Of a stretch of 64,000 nt of DNA, positions 20,545-31,100 are shown piece by piece; the first letter of the stretch is position 1, and every line of letters begins with the position of its first letter. The stretch lies in contig CP034995.1 of NCBI GenBank assembly GCA_004026145.2, positions 5,692,513 through 5,756,512 of the forward strand, given 5' to 3'. Source of the DNA: Takifugu bimaculatus. Its lineage: Eukaryota > Chordata > Actinopteri > Tetraodontiformes > Tetraodontidae. The position numbers were made by a program, and so were the translations under genes. A model generated the notes under the pieces. The model was not told the DNA's origin and searched no databases. It worked only from the letters and a program-made list of their open reading frames with translations.

Positions 20545-21340
20545 GTGGAGAGCTTCTGGCCCAGGGCCCCTTCTGGCCTGAGCTCGGCCCTGCGTGCGTG
20601 GCTTCAGAATGCTTTTGAGGGGTTAAATAACGGTCAAAGCTACGTTCTCAGACATGATTCAGACCGTCGCTGTGGGTCCACGTTCTGGTTCTGGGCCCAC
20701 CACGGCCTGCTCACCGTCCCGTTACAATTTGGAGGTGGAAGAGGAAGAGGGGGGCGGGGGAGCGTATGTGTGGTTTATTGTCCGCGCGCGCGCACACACA
20801 CACACACACACTCACTCTCCCCCTCCTGCTCGCGCAGCCACGCCTGTTTTCGCCTCCATGGCGCACCGTTATTATTCCCCATCTTCGGCCGAGACAAATG
20901 GCAGCTTGCTGGGCGGAGGGGAAGTACAGAGCAGGCTGTGAACGTACGGTCTGAGGCGCAGCGCGGCCCTGCTACTGAGGCCGGAGGGGCCGGGGGAGAG
21001 GAGCCAACCCCCGGGGGAGACCGCCGCCTCACAGAGCGGAGACGATACCAAGATTGTAGGAAAACGGAAGATTAGAATAGCGAACAGAGCACTGGTACCC
21101 GAACAGAACCGAGCTGAGACCGAAGAGGAGAAAATTGGCTCACCAGTGGAGAAGAGCAGCGAGGAACCGGAGCTGAGCTGGAAAACAGAGTCTGCAGAGA
21201 CGCTTCGACACCAAGAGGACGGAGCGCCAGACTGCTGCCGCTGCTGCGGGGGATGATGGGAAAGAATCCGCACTGCTGCCTCTGCCGCCTCCTCCTCCTC
21301 CTCCTCCTCCTCCTCAACAAACATTCTCCTGCTTTACTCA
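20545..21340 (-). promoter_or_regulatory. GC-rich island, likely promoter and non-coding first exon of beta-spectrin
   Basis: Composition switches from AT-rich to GC/CpG-rich, with (CG)n(CA)n at 20782-20811 and (CTC)n at about 21290-21316. On the minus strand a candidate exon of about 180 nt ends at 21144 with a good donor (CCACTG|GTGAGC), which could splice to the probable acceptor at 14743-14745. There is no other minus-strand gene start between here and the spectrin ATG. Long frames on both strands are compositional. Transcription data are absent, so this is inference. Confidence 0.4.
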
Positions 21341-22262
21341 GACCACGTGACGCATTAAGGGTCATACCTGCCCACCGTTAGCGACATAACCAACAGGTTC
21401 AAGTTCTGCTGCGCTTTAACATTCATTTTTCAGAAATATTTTTATTGTAGCAATTCCAGAAATATGGAGTGAACAGTGAAATAGTTGACTTTTTATTCCT
21501 CCTACATAAATCAAAAATAAACCTCGGCCTGTCCTGGTCAAACCTGTGAAGGGATATTTGTCATGTAGGGGGCGCTGCAGGGTAAATGCTGCTTTTGTTT
21601 CAGTGTTTGGGTAGACTAGACCCCACCCACTGACAAGAAGCCCCGCACACCCCGACTCCGATCGGTCTTGTCTCACGTTGCTCTATATTGAATCGAACTC
21701 AAAACGACACAAGTTCGGCTGCCACACACCAGCACGAATTCAGCCGAATCAGAAGTTCTGACCAAATAACAAGTTTAAGTTTCTAGGAAGGGCTGATGGA
21801 ACCGGCAGCTGTTTCTGGGGCTCATGGGTAACGCAAGCTTGATTCCACTTAAACTGAAGCCTGTCTGGCTGCTGATGTCAGCGCAGAAGCCGGTAGAGCC
21901 TGATGGAGGTTGGTGATGGGAAGCGGACAAACTGATCCTTCAGAGAACAGTCATTAGTACAATGAACCTCAGTCATCCTTTCCAACGGTCAGGGTAAATT
22001 TCTCAGGTTAAAATTTAAGCTCAAACGAGGCTCAACTGGACGGACCATTTCTTTTCCACCATTTGTTTACCTTTTAAAACCAGGTGGACTTCACTCTTTC
22101 CTTGTGATTTTAAAAACAACCATTTTAATTTTCTATTCTGAAATTTTACATTAAATGAAAAATTCCAGCATAAATATTCAAATTCTGACAGTGGTTGTTA
22201 AAAGTGAGGTTTGAAATTATGTTTCAGGGAGACACAAGACTTCCTGAGGCTGAACTAACTGA
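21341..22262. other. Intergenic region between the spectrin 5' end and the polr3f 3' end
   Basis: No coding frame or repeat that I recognise. It is bounded by the GC-rich island on the left and the polr3f poly(A) hexamer on the right. Confidence 0.5.
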
Positions 22263-22268
22263 TTTATT
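22263..22268 (-). terminator. polr3f: Poly(A) signal of polr3f
   Basis: TTTATT on the plus strand is AATAAA on the gene strand, about 37 nt after the stop codon, implying a very short 3' UTR. Confidence 0.65.
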
Positions 22269-22304
22269 AGAAATGGGCAGAAAAGAGTTGTGGAAAGTGT
22301 GATG

Positions 22305-24279
22305 TCAGAAGTCCAGCCACTCGGTGAGGTAGATACAGGTGGATGGAGAGATTTCACCACCTTCGTGACAGTCGTCAAACACCTGAGGAGAGGAAAGATT
22401 ACATCAGACCCTCTCTTGGCTTTTGCAACACTCAAGGGTGTGCTGTTACCGGGCAGAGTCCACAAGGTGTCCTAATGAGGCCTGTGGGCTGGATGACAGC
22501 GTTGACACCGCGGTACAGCTTCACCTGTCCATCTACACTGCCCACCGTTCCCTCCTTGGCCGCAATGACCGTCATCTCCACCTTCCCATCATAGATCAGT
22601 GTGTTAAGGATGGTCTCGATGTCGTCCATAGACAGGTCCACCTACAAATCAGCCAGGAGTGGGCGTGTCAGCAAGGTGCTGAGCCTGTCATGCTAATAAG
22701 TAAATCTTAATCAAGGGACATGGCTTCCAAGCATCACCTTACTAATTCCCAGCTCACAGATGTACTTCCACACCTCATGTGAAGTGGCAAAGGAACTGTT
22801 CCTCTGGACCATGGGGCTGTGTTTACTGTCCCTGGCTGCTTCAGCCTGAACACATTAGAGATGAACATCTTTGATGGTAAAGCATCTGTGTGGCCGGAAC
22901 TGCAGCAGCACCCCCTACTGGCGGTCCTGCCACACTACAACCAGAGAGTGACAAGCCACAATCACCAATCACCATCCATCCATCATTATCCCTCTATCCA
23001 CCGATAAACCAACCACCCATCCTTCCACCGAGCATCATTTATCCATCCATCCACCCAAAATCCATTCATCCATCTATCCATCTGATGTTTTCATACTTTA
23101 CTCTGCAGAAACTTGAAACACTGCTGGTTGAGGACCTCTACAAACTCTGATTCAAAGTCCTGGTCACTGTACCAGGCCCCGCCTGTCACCGAGCGGTCTG
23201 GCTGCAGGTTGTACAACATGTACACCTTCTTCTTGGATGCCTGCAGACAAAGATGTACAGAGAATGTGATCTTCAGTCTCCTCATTGATGACTGTTTAGA
23301 TACTTACAGCCACTGATTTCACAGCTTTAATGAGTTTTTTGCTTTCCAGATTCTTCAGGATTTTATTGATTTCTGTCAGAGGGAGGTTGCTCTTGAAGCG
23401 AATGTCTCTGCTCCAGATCCCTGCAGCATGGAATGACATGAAACACATCACTCAAAAGACCATCTGCTGAGAGAGAACAACAATATTCCCCCTGCAGAGC
23501 ACTTTACCTCTAACAGGAGCTCAACAGAGACCAGGAATTACAGCTGGTGACAAGGCTATGCTGCATGCTATTCTTGCATCAATACATTATTTTAAGTGAA
23601 AAATGTAAGCAAGGTATAGACATTCAACTTTTTAAAACATCATCCAACACATCGTGTTTGGCTCCTGCATCTTTGCTACTTTACTTAAATTATACAAATG
23701 ACCGTAAAAGTATAGACAGTTATTACAATGTGACACCTCAGAGAGCTCATCCTCTCTAACACAATTCCATACTTATATATCTTCAAAATCATTCCGATGG
23801 GTTACATTCGCTTTACTGCCTGGCCTTCTAGCCTTTTTGGTGTCACCTTTGTTTCCTGCATCTTCGATGATCTGATAGACCAGTTTCTCCTGGTTGTCGG
23901 ATCCTTTCATCTTACTGAAACAATGGAAACTGCCATCAGCATTCATCCGCCAACACCTGAAGCAGACAGCCATGAATAACGTAAAGGCCGGAGGCCTCGG
24001 CTACCTTACCTGGTACTCTGCAGATCCTTCATCCTATATAAGAGACCAGAGCTATTCTTCAGCAACTCCAGCTGACCCTGCAACAGGTGGCATCATGAGG
24101 ATCACATGCAGTACAAACAGGAGCAACTTTTCAAATTGCAACTGACCAATGACAGCAACTTGTTGATAGCCATGGCCCTCTGCTGTGGCTCCAGATGAGG
24201 CATGTCATTCTGAATCACCTGGTCTGTGATGCCATGAGGAAACTGTTGACACAGTTCTGTGATCCTACACGCGCGCACG

Positions 24280-24340
<61 letters not shown>

Positions 24341-25361
24341 ATTTCCATATCACTCCATGGAACAAACCAAGTGGATGCTCACAGAATCATGTCCAGCTTT
24401 AGAAAAGCAATATTTGAATATTCCAGGTGGAACTACCTCCATAGACAAACATAAGTTATTATTCACGTCGGAGCAAACGACACCAGGTGGCCTTTGTAGA
24501 CAATTGGAGCACTTTTTGGGGAAAACCTGGTCTGATTAGGAGAGACGGTGTCCATCCCACACAGGATGGTGCCTCTCTCATTTCTAGAAACTTGGCCAAT
24601 TTTATTAGACCCAAAGTGACCTGACAAACCAGGGTCCAGACCAGGATGCAGAGTTGTAGTCTTATACACCTCTCTGCTGCTTCCATAGAACCCTTATCCA
24701 CCAACAATAATATATTTAATGCTATAGATTTAATGCTCCTCTCCTCCTCCTCAAGTCGACTAGTGATGCTATTTCTTGTGTAGTTTTTCTGCTCCCCCCT
24801 TTCTGTATTTATTTACAGGTATCGCCGCCTTCAGTGCTGCATAATGACCTCCAGCCCCGCTGACCCACTCAACTGGCAGCTTATTCAATATTCAATATAA
24901 TGTATTTTTGTATGTATTTCTATGCTCTATGCCTATCCTCTCCTCTCCTCCCCTCCCCTCCCCATTCTATCCTCTACCTGTCCTCCCCCCTTCTCCTCTC
25001 TCTCTACCCAACCGGCCATCAGCAGGAGGGTCCCCTTATATGAGCCTGGTCCTGCTCAAGGTTTCTTCCTGTTAAAGGGGAGTTTTTCCTAGCCACTGTT
25101 GCTTGTCTGGGGTTAGGCCCTGGGATTCTAGAAAGCGCCTTGAAACAATTTTGATTGTAAAAGACGCTATATAAATAAAGATTAATTGAGATTGATTAAT
25201 GGTAAACAACACCGATATTCATGGTTTTAAAGCTGTTGCAGTAGCATTAATACTCATTATCACAGGACGGGAGAACTGAATTAACGGGGTGTTTCTAACC
25301 TGTTCTCGACCTCAGCGGGGTCTGAAACACTCGTCTCCCTCTTCACTTTCACCTCAGCCAT
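22305..25361 (-). CDS. polr3f: RNA polymerase III subunit RPC6 (RPC39/RPC34 homologue)
   Basis: RPC6 is one of three Pol III-specific subunits (with RPC3 and RPC7) that help open the promoter and recruit TFIIIB in the nucleus. Nine exons: 25300-25361 (ATG), 24147-24264, 24010-24077, 23847-23914, 23308-23420, 23097-23240, 22738-22845, 22450-22641 and 22305-22382 (TGA). They total 951 nt in phase, giving 316 aa, the same length as the human protein. The N-terminal half is winged-helix sequence (ELCQQFPHGITDQVIQND, KMKGSDNQEKLVYQIIEDAG). The C-terminus keeps the four cysteines of the iron-sulphur cluster at residues 287, 290, 296 and 307 (CGLCP...DDC...STC). Intron 1 houses an internally deleted L2 element. 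The start MAEVKVK matches the family. Confidence 0.97.
22973..23086. repeat. CCAT-rich imperfect tetranucleotide repeat
   Basis: CATCCATCCA blocks interrupted by TATC and ACC variants, in the polr3f intron between exons 22738-22845 and 23097-23240. It ends within about 10 bp of the donor of exon 23097-23240. Confidence 0.7.
24268..24338. repeat. (CGCG)n(CA)n microsatellite
   Basis: A pure CA tract of about 50 bp preceded by CGCGCACGCGCGCG. It lies directly upstream, on the gene strand, of the acceptor of polr3f exon 24147-24264, so it forms part of the TG/CG-rich stretch next to that splice site. Confidence 0.9.
24430..25196 (+). mobile_element. L2/Maui-like LINE, copy C, internally deleted
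   Basis: The 5' part matches the end of ORF1 (GVHPTQDGASLISRNLANFI) and the start of ORF2 (SCSLIHLSAASIEP). At about 24728 it jumps straight to the 3' UTR, removing nearly all of ORF2. The L2 tail (GCGCCTTGAAACAATTTTGA, ATATAAATAAAG, ATTG-type end) is intact at 25190. It sits in polr3f intron 1. Confidence 0.8.
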
Positions 25362-26890
25362 CCTGGCTCTGATGTCTGTGGTCCCGCACGTTGTTACAAC
25401 TGCTGTTGGCTCCCGTTAGCTCCGTCCGCTCATTTAGCTTTGCTAGCTACTCCGTTAGCATGTTGTCGGCTTTCGGGGTCCTCGGTTATAGGCGTGTCCT
25501 GAAAAGTGCCAGTTTTGAAACTTTTAAAATGACGTTCCTCATTTTGAGCTACGTTTGAGCTGAAGTGATGTTTGTAAACATATTTTTATCCTACAGTTGT
25601 TTTTGAATTATTTTATGTTAATTTTTTGTGAGAGAAGCTTCTTCTGAGATAGAATCAGAATCGCTGTCATTATGTGAAGCTGAAACACAAACTACATAAA
25701 GCAGCCCTACAGTGTCACCTTAAAAAATTATCTCAGGATAAACAGGAAGTCATGCTCCTGCACAGAACGTTTTTATAATATAATCAAACTCATAGCAGGA
25801 AAAAGTTTCCAAATTTCAGGCTCCTGGCTGTATTACTGAAACTGGAAATTTTTTTGTATTTGTATGTATGTATTTGTTTAGTACAAATTTGACCCCGATA
25901 CCAAAGTTAAAGCTCAAGCCATTAGGTAGAGCACACTCCAAAATTTATTCTGTAAAATACAAATTTTAAAAAGCTGTGAGCTCTTTCTGTGAGCCATCAC
26001 AGCAAGTGTGCATTTAATGCAAAGAGCCATTTTCATTGCAGTTTGTCACTCTCCATCAGGAATAGGGCACTATAACTTTACTGCTTTTGTTAATGTGACA
26101 TGTGTCCAAGAAATCCCAATTTTCTGCTAATTTTAAACCAACACACCCAGCCTTGGGAATTACAAATATGATTAAAGATCAAAGAAGCTTTGACATCTGA
26201 TCTTACAATGTAAAAAGGTCAAAGGAGCTTTGAGCTTTGCTTCAAAGTAACTTACTGCATTACAACTATGTTAGGTTGTAGTTCCCCTCTTTATTGCTGC
26301 AATCAGCTAACTTCAACTAATGCCAGTATCTAGACAGAAATAAATCATTACGGTAAGATGTGGAAAATAAGACACTTGAGTCTCTGCATGAAATACAGGG
26401 CGAACAAAGTCTGTGACTCAATCATGGTGTTTCCTTCTGTGCGTATTTTGGGTGTGAAAATAATTTTACAATCTTATCCTCCACTATAATGCAGGGAGGA
26501 CGGACAAGCTGTCAGGATATAATGTATGTTCTTTAAAGGCTACTGGTGCACCTCATTTGCTGTGTGTGGACAACAGAATTTCCTGGTCATGTAATTGTCC
26601 ATCTATCTATCATCCATCATCTAACAAAGTCCTCGACATGATAAAAACAGAGCCAAAAATAGAAAGCATTAACAACAAACATAAAACAATAAAATGCAAC
26701 CGAATGTTTTTAGAAGGCTTTTCAAAACCGGAAATGAGTCAGACTGTTGTGGGGCGTGAGGGTGGAGTACCGGTAGGTCCGACAGGTAAACAGGGGCAAT
26801 GTGCACGAAGACATTTAAAAACAAATAAACGAATTTTAAAAACAAGTACGAAGCCGAAAAGCAGGAAGCCCATTAAAAGACAAAAAACAA
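25362..26890. other. Divergent intergenic region between polr3f and dzank1
   Basis: The two genes are head to head about 1.6 kb apart. The 70 bp before the polr3f ATG are fairly GC-rich; the rest is AT-rich and without a recognised feature. An open frame at 26557-27156 (199 codons) shows no family signature and runs through a splice donor, so I do not call it a gene. Confidence 0.5.
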
Positions 26891-26929
26891 TGTTTGGGAC
26901 AAGAGAGCACGGTCCAACATGGAAGGGAT

Positions 26930-27060
26930 CATACGGAAATGACGCGATGGCGTCACTCAGTGTTGTTTTTGCACAGCCAATAGCGATGTTCCTTATTGAG
27001 GCGTTCGCAGCTATGGTGACGCTTCCTCAAACAGTCGCCGTCCGACCTTCAATCAATGGA
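26930..27060 (+). promoter_or_regulatory. dzank1: Probable dzank1 promoter and non-coding exon 1
   Basis: A CpG-richer patch with GACGCGATGGCGTCA, GCCAATAGCGATG (a CCAAT box) and GGTGACGC is followed by a consensus donor (GGA|GTAAGTACC, intron starts 27061). The first dzank1 coding exon begins after an acceptor at 28180, so an upstream non-coding exon is required; this is the best candidate. No transcript evidence. Confidence 0.45.
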
Positions 27061-27454
27061 GTAAGTACCGTTCTCAGCGTTTTAGGTTGTTTATGGGACA
27101 TGTGCACGGAGGAAAGATGCTTTTATTTCTTTATTCCTTCTGCAGCGTTTAACTAAATAGTAAATGGGTGAGAAAATATTTAAAATTGTTTAATGTGGCG
27201 AGATGAGGAGATGGAAATGTGGAACTGTCTGCAGGTCTTATGAGGGCTTCCTGGTATACGGAAATTTAACCAGAATCCTTTAGATTGAAGATGTTATGAT
27301 TCACTGCGATGATGTGGACACTCAAGGCTTCCACTTCTTTCCCCTTGATTTTAACTCAAGTGTCAACCACATATGTGAACCAGGGGCTGGGAGTAGTTCC
27401 AGAGAAACAGGCCAGTGCCTTGGAGAGGAGGGTCTGTTTGAGAGTTGAATGTTG

Positions 27455-28120
27455 GATTTAGGAGGACCAGTGTAGTTTTCGTCCTGCTGTGGAACAGAGG
27501 AACAGAGCTGCAGTGATGGTTGGCCTACACCAGGGCGGCCTGATTCTGTTTACCCTTTATGCCCCTCTGGGACTTGGAGGCGATCCTGCCCCAAGTGGAG
27601 GCCTTAAAGTATCTTGGGGTCTTATTGACGAGCATGGGAAGAATGGAGCAAGAGATCGTCAGACGAGTCCATGCAGCATCGAGAGTGATGCGGACCTTGC
27701 ATTAGTCTTCTGCGGTGAATCAAAAGGCAAAGCTCTTGATATGTTCTGTCCATCACCTGTGGTCACCAGCTGTAGTTAGTGACCGAAAGAAAGAGCTGAA
27801 GCAGCTGAAAATGAGTCGGCTGTGTGGACTCTCTCTTAGAGACAGGGCAAGAATGTCAGTCATCTGGGAGGGGTTCAGAGGTGGCTTGGGTCGAACTCCT
27901 TAAGCCTTCCTGGTGAAGGTTTCTGGGCAGGTCCAACTGGAAGGAGGCCTGGGGGAAGACCCAAGATACACTGGAGGGTCTCTCAGCGGACCTGGGTCTG
28001 CTTTGGGAAGAGCTGGACAAAGTAGCTGGGGAGACAAAGTCTTGGCTTCTCTGCTTAGGTACTGCCCAGTTAAGCAGTAGAATGTGGATGCATGGATGAA
28101 CTGTTTGTTTTTAAGCCCTG
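27455..28120 (+). pseudogene. Decayed non-LTR retrotransposon reverse transcriptase 3' end
   Basis: Broken frames read RPAVEQRNRAAVM, GLIDEHGKNGARDRQ, MSRLCGLSLRDRARM and similar text. This matches the very common fish LINE segment that ends in a conserved SLRDR...IREGLG motif. Several stops and frameshifts are present. The clade (RTE/Rex-type) is not assigned with confidence. It lies in the first intron of dzank1. Confidence 0.6.
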
Positions 28121-28188
28121 ACCCAAGAGCCATCATGTTTAGGGCCCTAATGATGTCCCCTCTTTCTGTGTGATTGACAGGTGTCACC

Positions 28189-31100
28189 ATGACTGCAGGA
28201 GTGGTGTCAGCACCATTCATCATTGCCAACAGCAGCCTCCACACGCATGGTTCCAGGAGAGACATTGATACCGACACACCTGTTTTCATCCAGTCAGGTA
28301 CAAATCTGGGAACATTGTGGAAAACTGGAAACATTTTCCACCTCCAGCTTCAGATCTTCTCTGAACTGTAGAGTCTGGCAGACAGGTGAGTGTGTTCAGG
28401 GGTCAGATGTGTTTTTGCTTCTGCAGATACTCCTGGAGTGCTGATTTTCTACACTCTGGATGGTTCGAAGCCAGATATGGTCCAGTGTGGCTCAGCAGCC
28501 AGAGTCAGGAAGTACAGCAAACCTATCCGGCTCCCTGCAGGTCGAGTGACTGTCAGAGCCATCGCTGTTACCAGGTTAGGGTTAAAGCTCCATCAACGCC
28601 TACTAATTAAATATTTCACAGCAAGATGGAGGAATGTGTCAAATCCCACATGCAAAAGTCGAATTACCACCAAAATCTACGCAGTCAACAGGTGTTTATG
28701 CAGGTCTTAACTCGGCTCTTCTGTCTGCAGTGATGGCAGAGAAAGCTCAATCGTAACCAAGATGTTCATAGTTCAGAATCGAGATTCAAACAAGAAGGAA
28801 AAAGATGTCCTGCTGACCAATGAGCAGGTAACCAAACCTCCACCTCAGTCGTCGTGGTCACAATAGGCTGAAGTTACTAAGTTGAAAAAAGCTGCAGTTT
28901 TTGCTTCGTCACAGTGATGTGTGTTCTGATGTTGCACAAACTCCTGGGAGGAGATGATTACTGAGCATAACATGTTTTAATCTTTCATTCACTGACCTGA
29001 AGGCAGAGGTTCAAAAGTCATCAGAAACAAGATCAGAAAAGAGTCCAACTGCATTTGATTCCCGAACGTGCATGCAGCCCTATCAGCCCTCTGTCCCAGC
29101 AGAAGCTTTAAATGTTGGTAGTGATGCCCCCTATCTGTAGAGCCTCAATGTTCACTCATGACTTTTAATTAACTGAAGTTTAGAAATGCATCTTCATTCT
29201 TCTTCCATCATTGTTGTTTCAGAATCTATGTGAAGAGCCGCCGTATTCTGCTGGATTTTCAGGTTTGTTACCTTTGTGTGGGTCTACCTGTGAAACCTAG
29301 TTTTGTATACAGATGTGAGGTTAGCTGGTGTGTTGCTGATGAGCAATCACAGATAGGGGTTCCCAATCGAGTCGTCTGATGATTCAGACACCGGCAGTAC
29401 AATCGAAACGTGTTCATGTTACTTCTGCGTCATCAGCTCATGTTTTTGTTTCCTTCAGAACTCTGGATGAGGGGAGATGTTTCCTTTAAATCTCTGACTG
29501 CTGCTGCCAAAAATGGATCTCAATTCAAGGTAGGCACAGAACCTGAACCTGTTCTTCACTTGGAGAAGAAAGACATGTGTGCTGACCTTTGTTTTTTCAG
29601 AATTCTGACCCACTGATGCAGGCAAGCAGGACAAAGATGTCAGGACTCAGCCAGGAATCCAAGTATCTGCAGGACAAAGAGGTCATCACGAACCTCCTGC
29701 GGTATGAACTGAGCTGCTGATGAGCACCTGTTCAACATGTGATTAGCTTTCTGTTCACAAACATGATCGTAACACCAAAGCATGCTGGGAAATTTAAGCT
29801 GAGGATTCTGAAGGTAGAAAGTGGCCTGAGCTGCCCAGCAGCGGCCCAGAATGGGGATTAGCTCTGTTCTGTGGTCTCAGATCTGAGCTGCCAGGACTGA
29901 TACTGCCAGGTCCGCATCAGCGTCACTGGTGGTGGTGGTGGCTGTATGATGGCGGTGCAGAAGATGTCACCATTATTGTTACAGATTGGGAACAATTGGA
30001 TGTCTTGGGTGAGAGTTCTGTTTGGTGTCAAAAGGGTCATCTGCAGTGTTACCTGGGGGATAGTAAGGTGTGTGACAACTGTGACTGTGATTGAGGAGCT
30101 GAGGGCAAATTGTTTTTTGTTTCAACATTTGTGCAGTTTTCTGTTTGAAAACTTAATTCTTTCTTGTGGCTGATTGTGCGTATGAGTTATTTTCCGTATT
30201 TTTTGTGTGTAGAAGGGTTGTAGATTAGGTTGAGTGAGTGAGTGAGTGAGTGAGTGAGTGAGTGAGTGAGTGAGTGAGTGAGTGAGTGAGTAAGTGAGTG
30301 AGTGAGTGGTGTTTGCGTCCTCGGAGCGGAGGGACATCATGTCCACTCCTGCCCCGAGAAATGCGGGGTTCAAGCGGCCCAGCCAGCCGTGTCTGTTGTT
30401 GCTGCTGCTGGGCCCGTGAGTGCGGTTCCGCTGTCTTTTGCTGCTGCTGTGGCCGGGCGAGGGGAGGGGAGGGGAGGGGAGGGGAGGGAGGAGAGGAGAG
30501 GAGAGGAGAGGAGAGGAGAGGAGAGGAGACCAGACCAGACCAGACCAGACCAGACCAGACCAGACCAGACCATGACCATGACCATGACCATGACCATGAC
30601 CATGATCATGACCCAGTGGGGTGACAGAGACCTGTCAGGTGATCATGTTTCCGGACCCCGGCAGCCTTGGCCTATAACAGCATAGCTAAGATGTGACCTA
30701 ATGATTAGACGACCCCCTAAGTATGATAATTTGTCTATCTATGATAGTAACTGGAACTACAGAATTAGTAACAATAAGCTTTTTCAAAGAGGTAGGTTTT
30801 AAGTCTGATCTTAAAAGTAGCGATGGAGTCAGCCTCCCGTACCTGGACAGGGAGCTGGTTCCATAGCAGTGGGGCCTGGTAGCTAAATGCTCGGCCCCCC
30901 ATTCTACTCCTAGAGACTCTGGGAACTACAAGTAGACCAGCATTCTGAGTCTGTTGGGCTGTTAAGGTATCACTAGCTCCTCCGGGTAGGATGGAGCTAG
31001 GCCTCTGAGGACCTTGTAGGTCAAAAGAAGGGTTTTGAAAATTATTCTAAATTTAACGGGCAGCCAATGAAGCAACGCCATTACAGGAGTTATGTGATCT

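Noticed and set aside
20545..21324. Long frames on both strands in the GC-rich block, including a poly-Glu stretch
   Set aside because: Produced by GC content and the (CTC)n tract; no conserved motif.
26557..27156. A 199-codon plus-strand open frame upstream of dzank1
   Set aside because: No recognisable domain, low-complexity Lys-rich middle, and it reads through a consensus splice donor at 27061. Better explained as promoter and non-coding exon.
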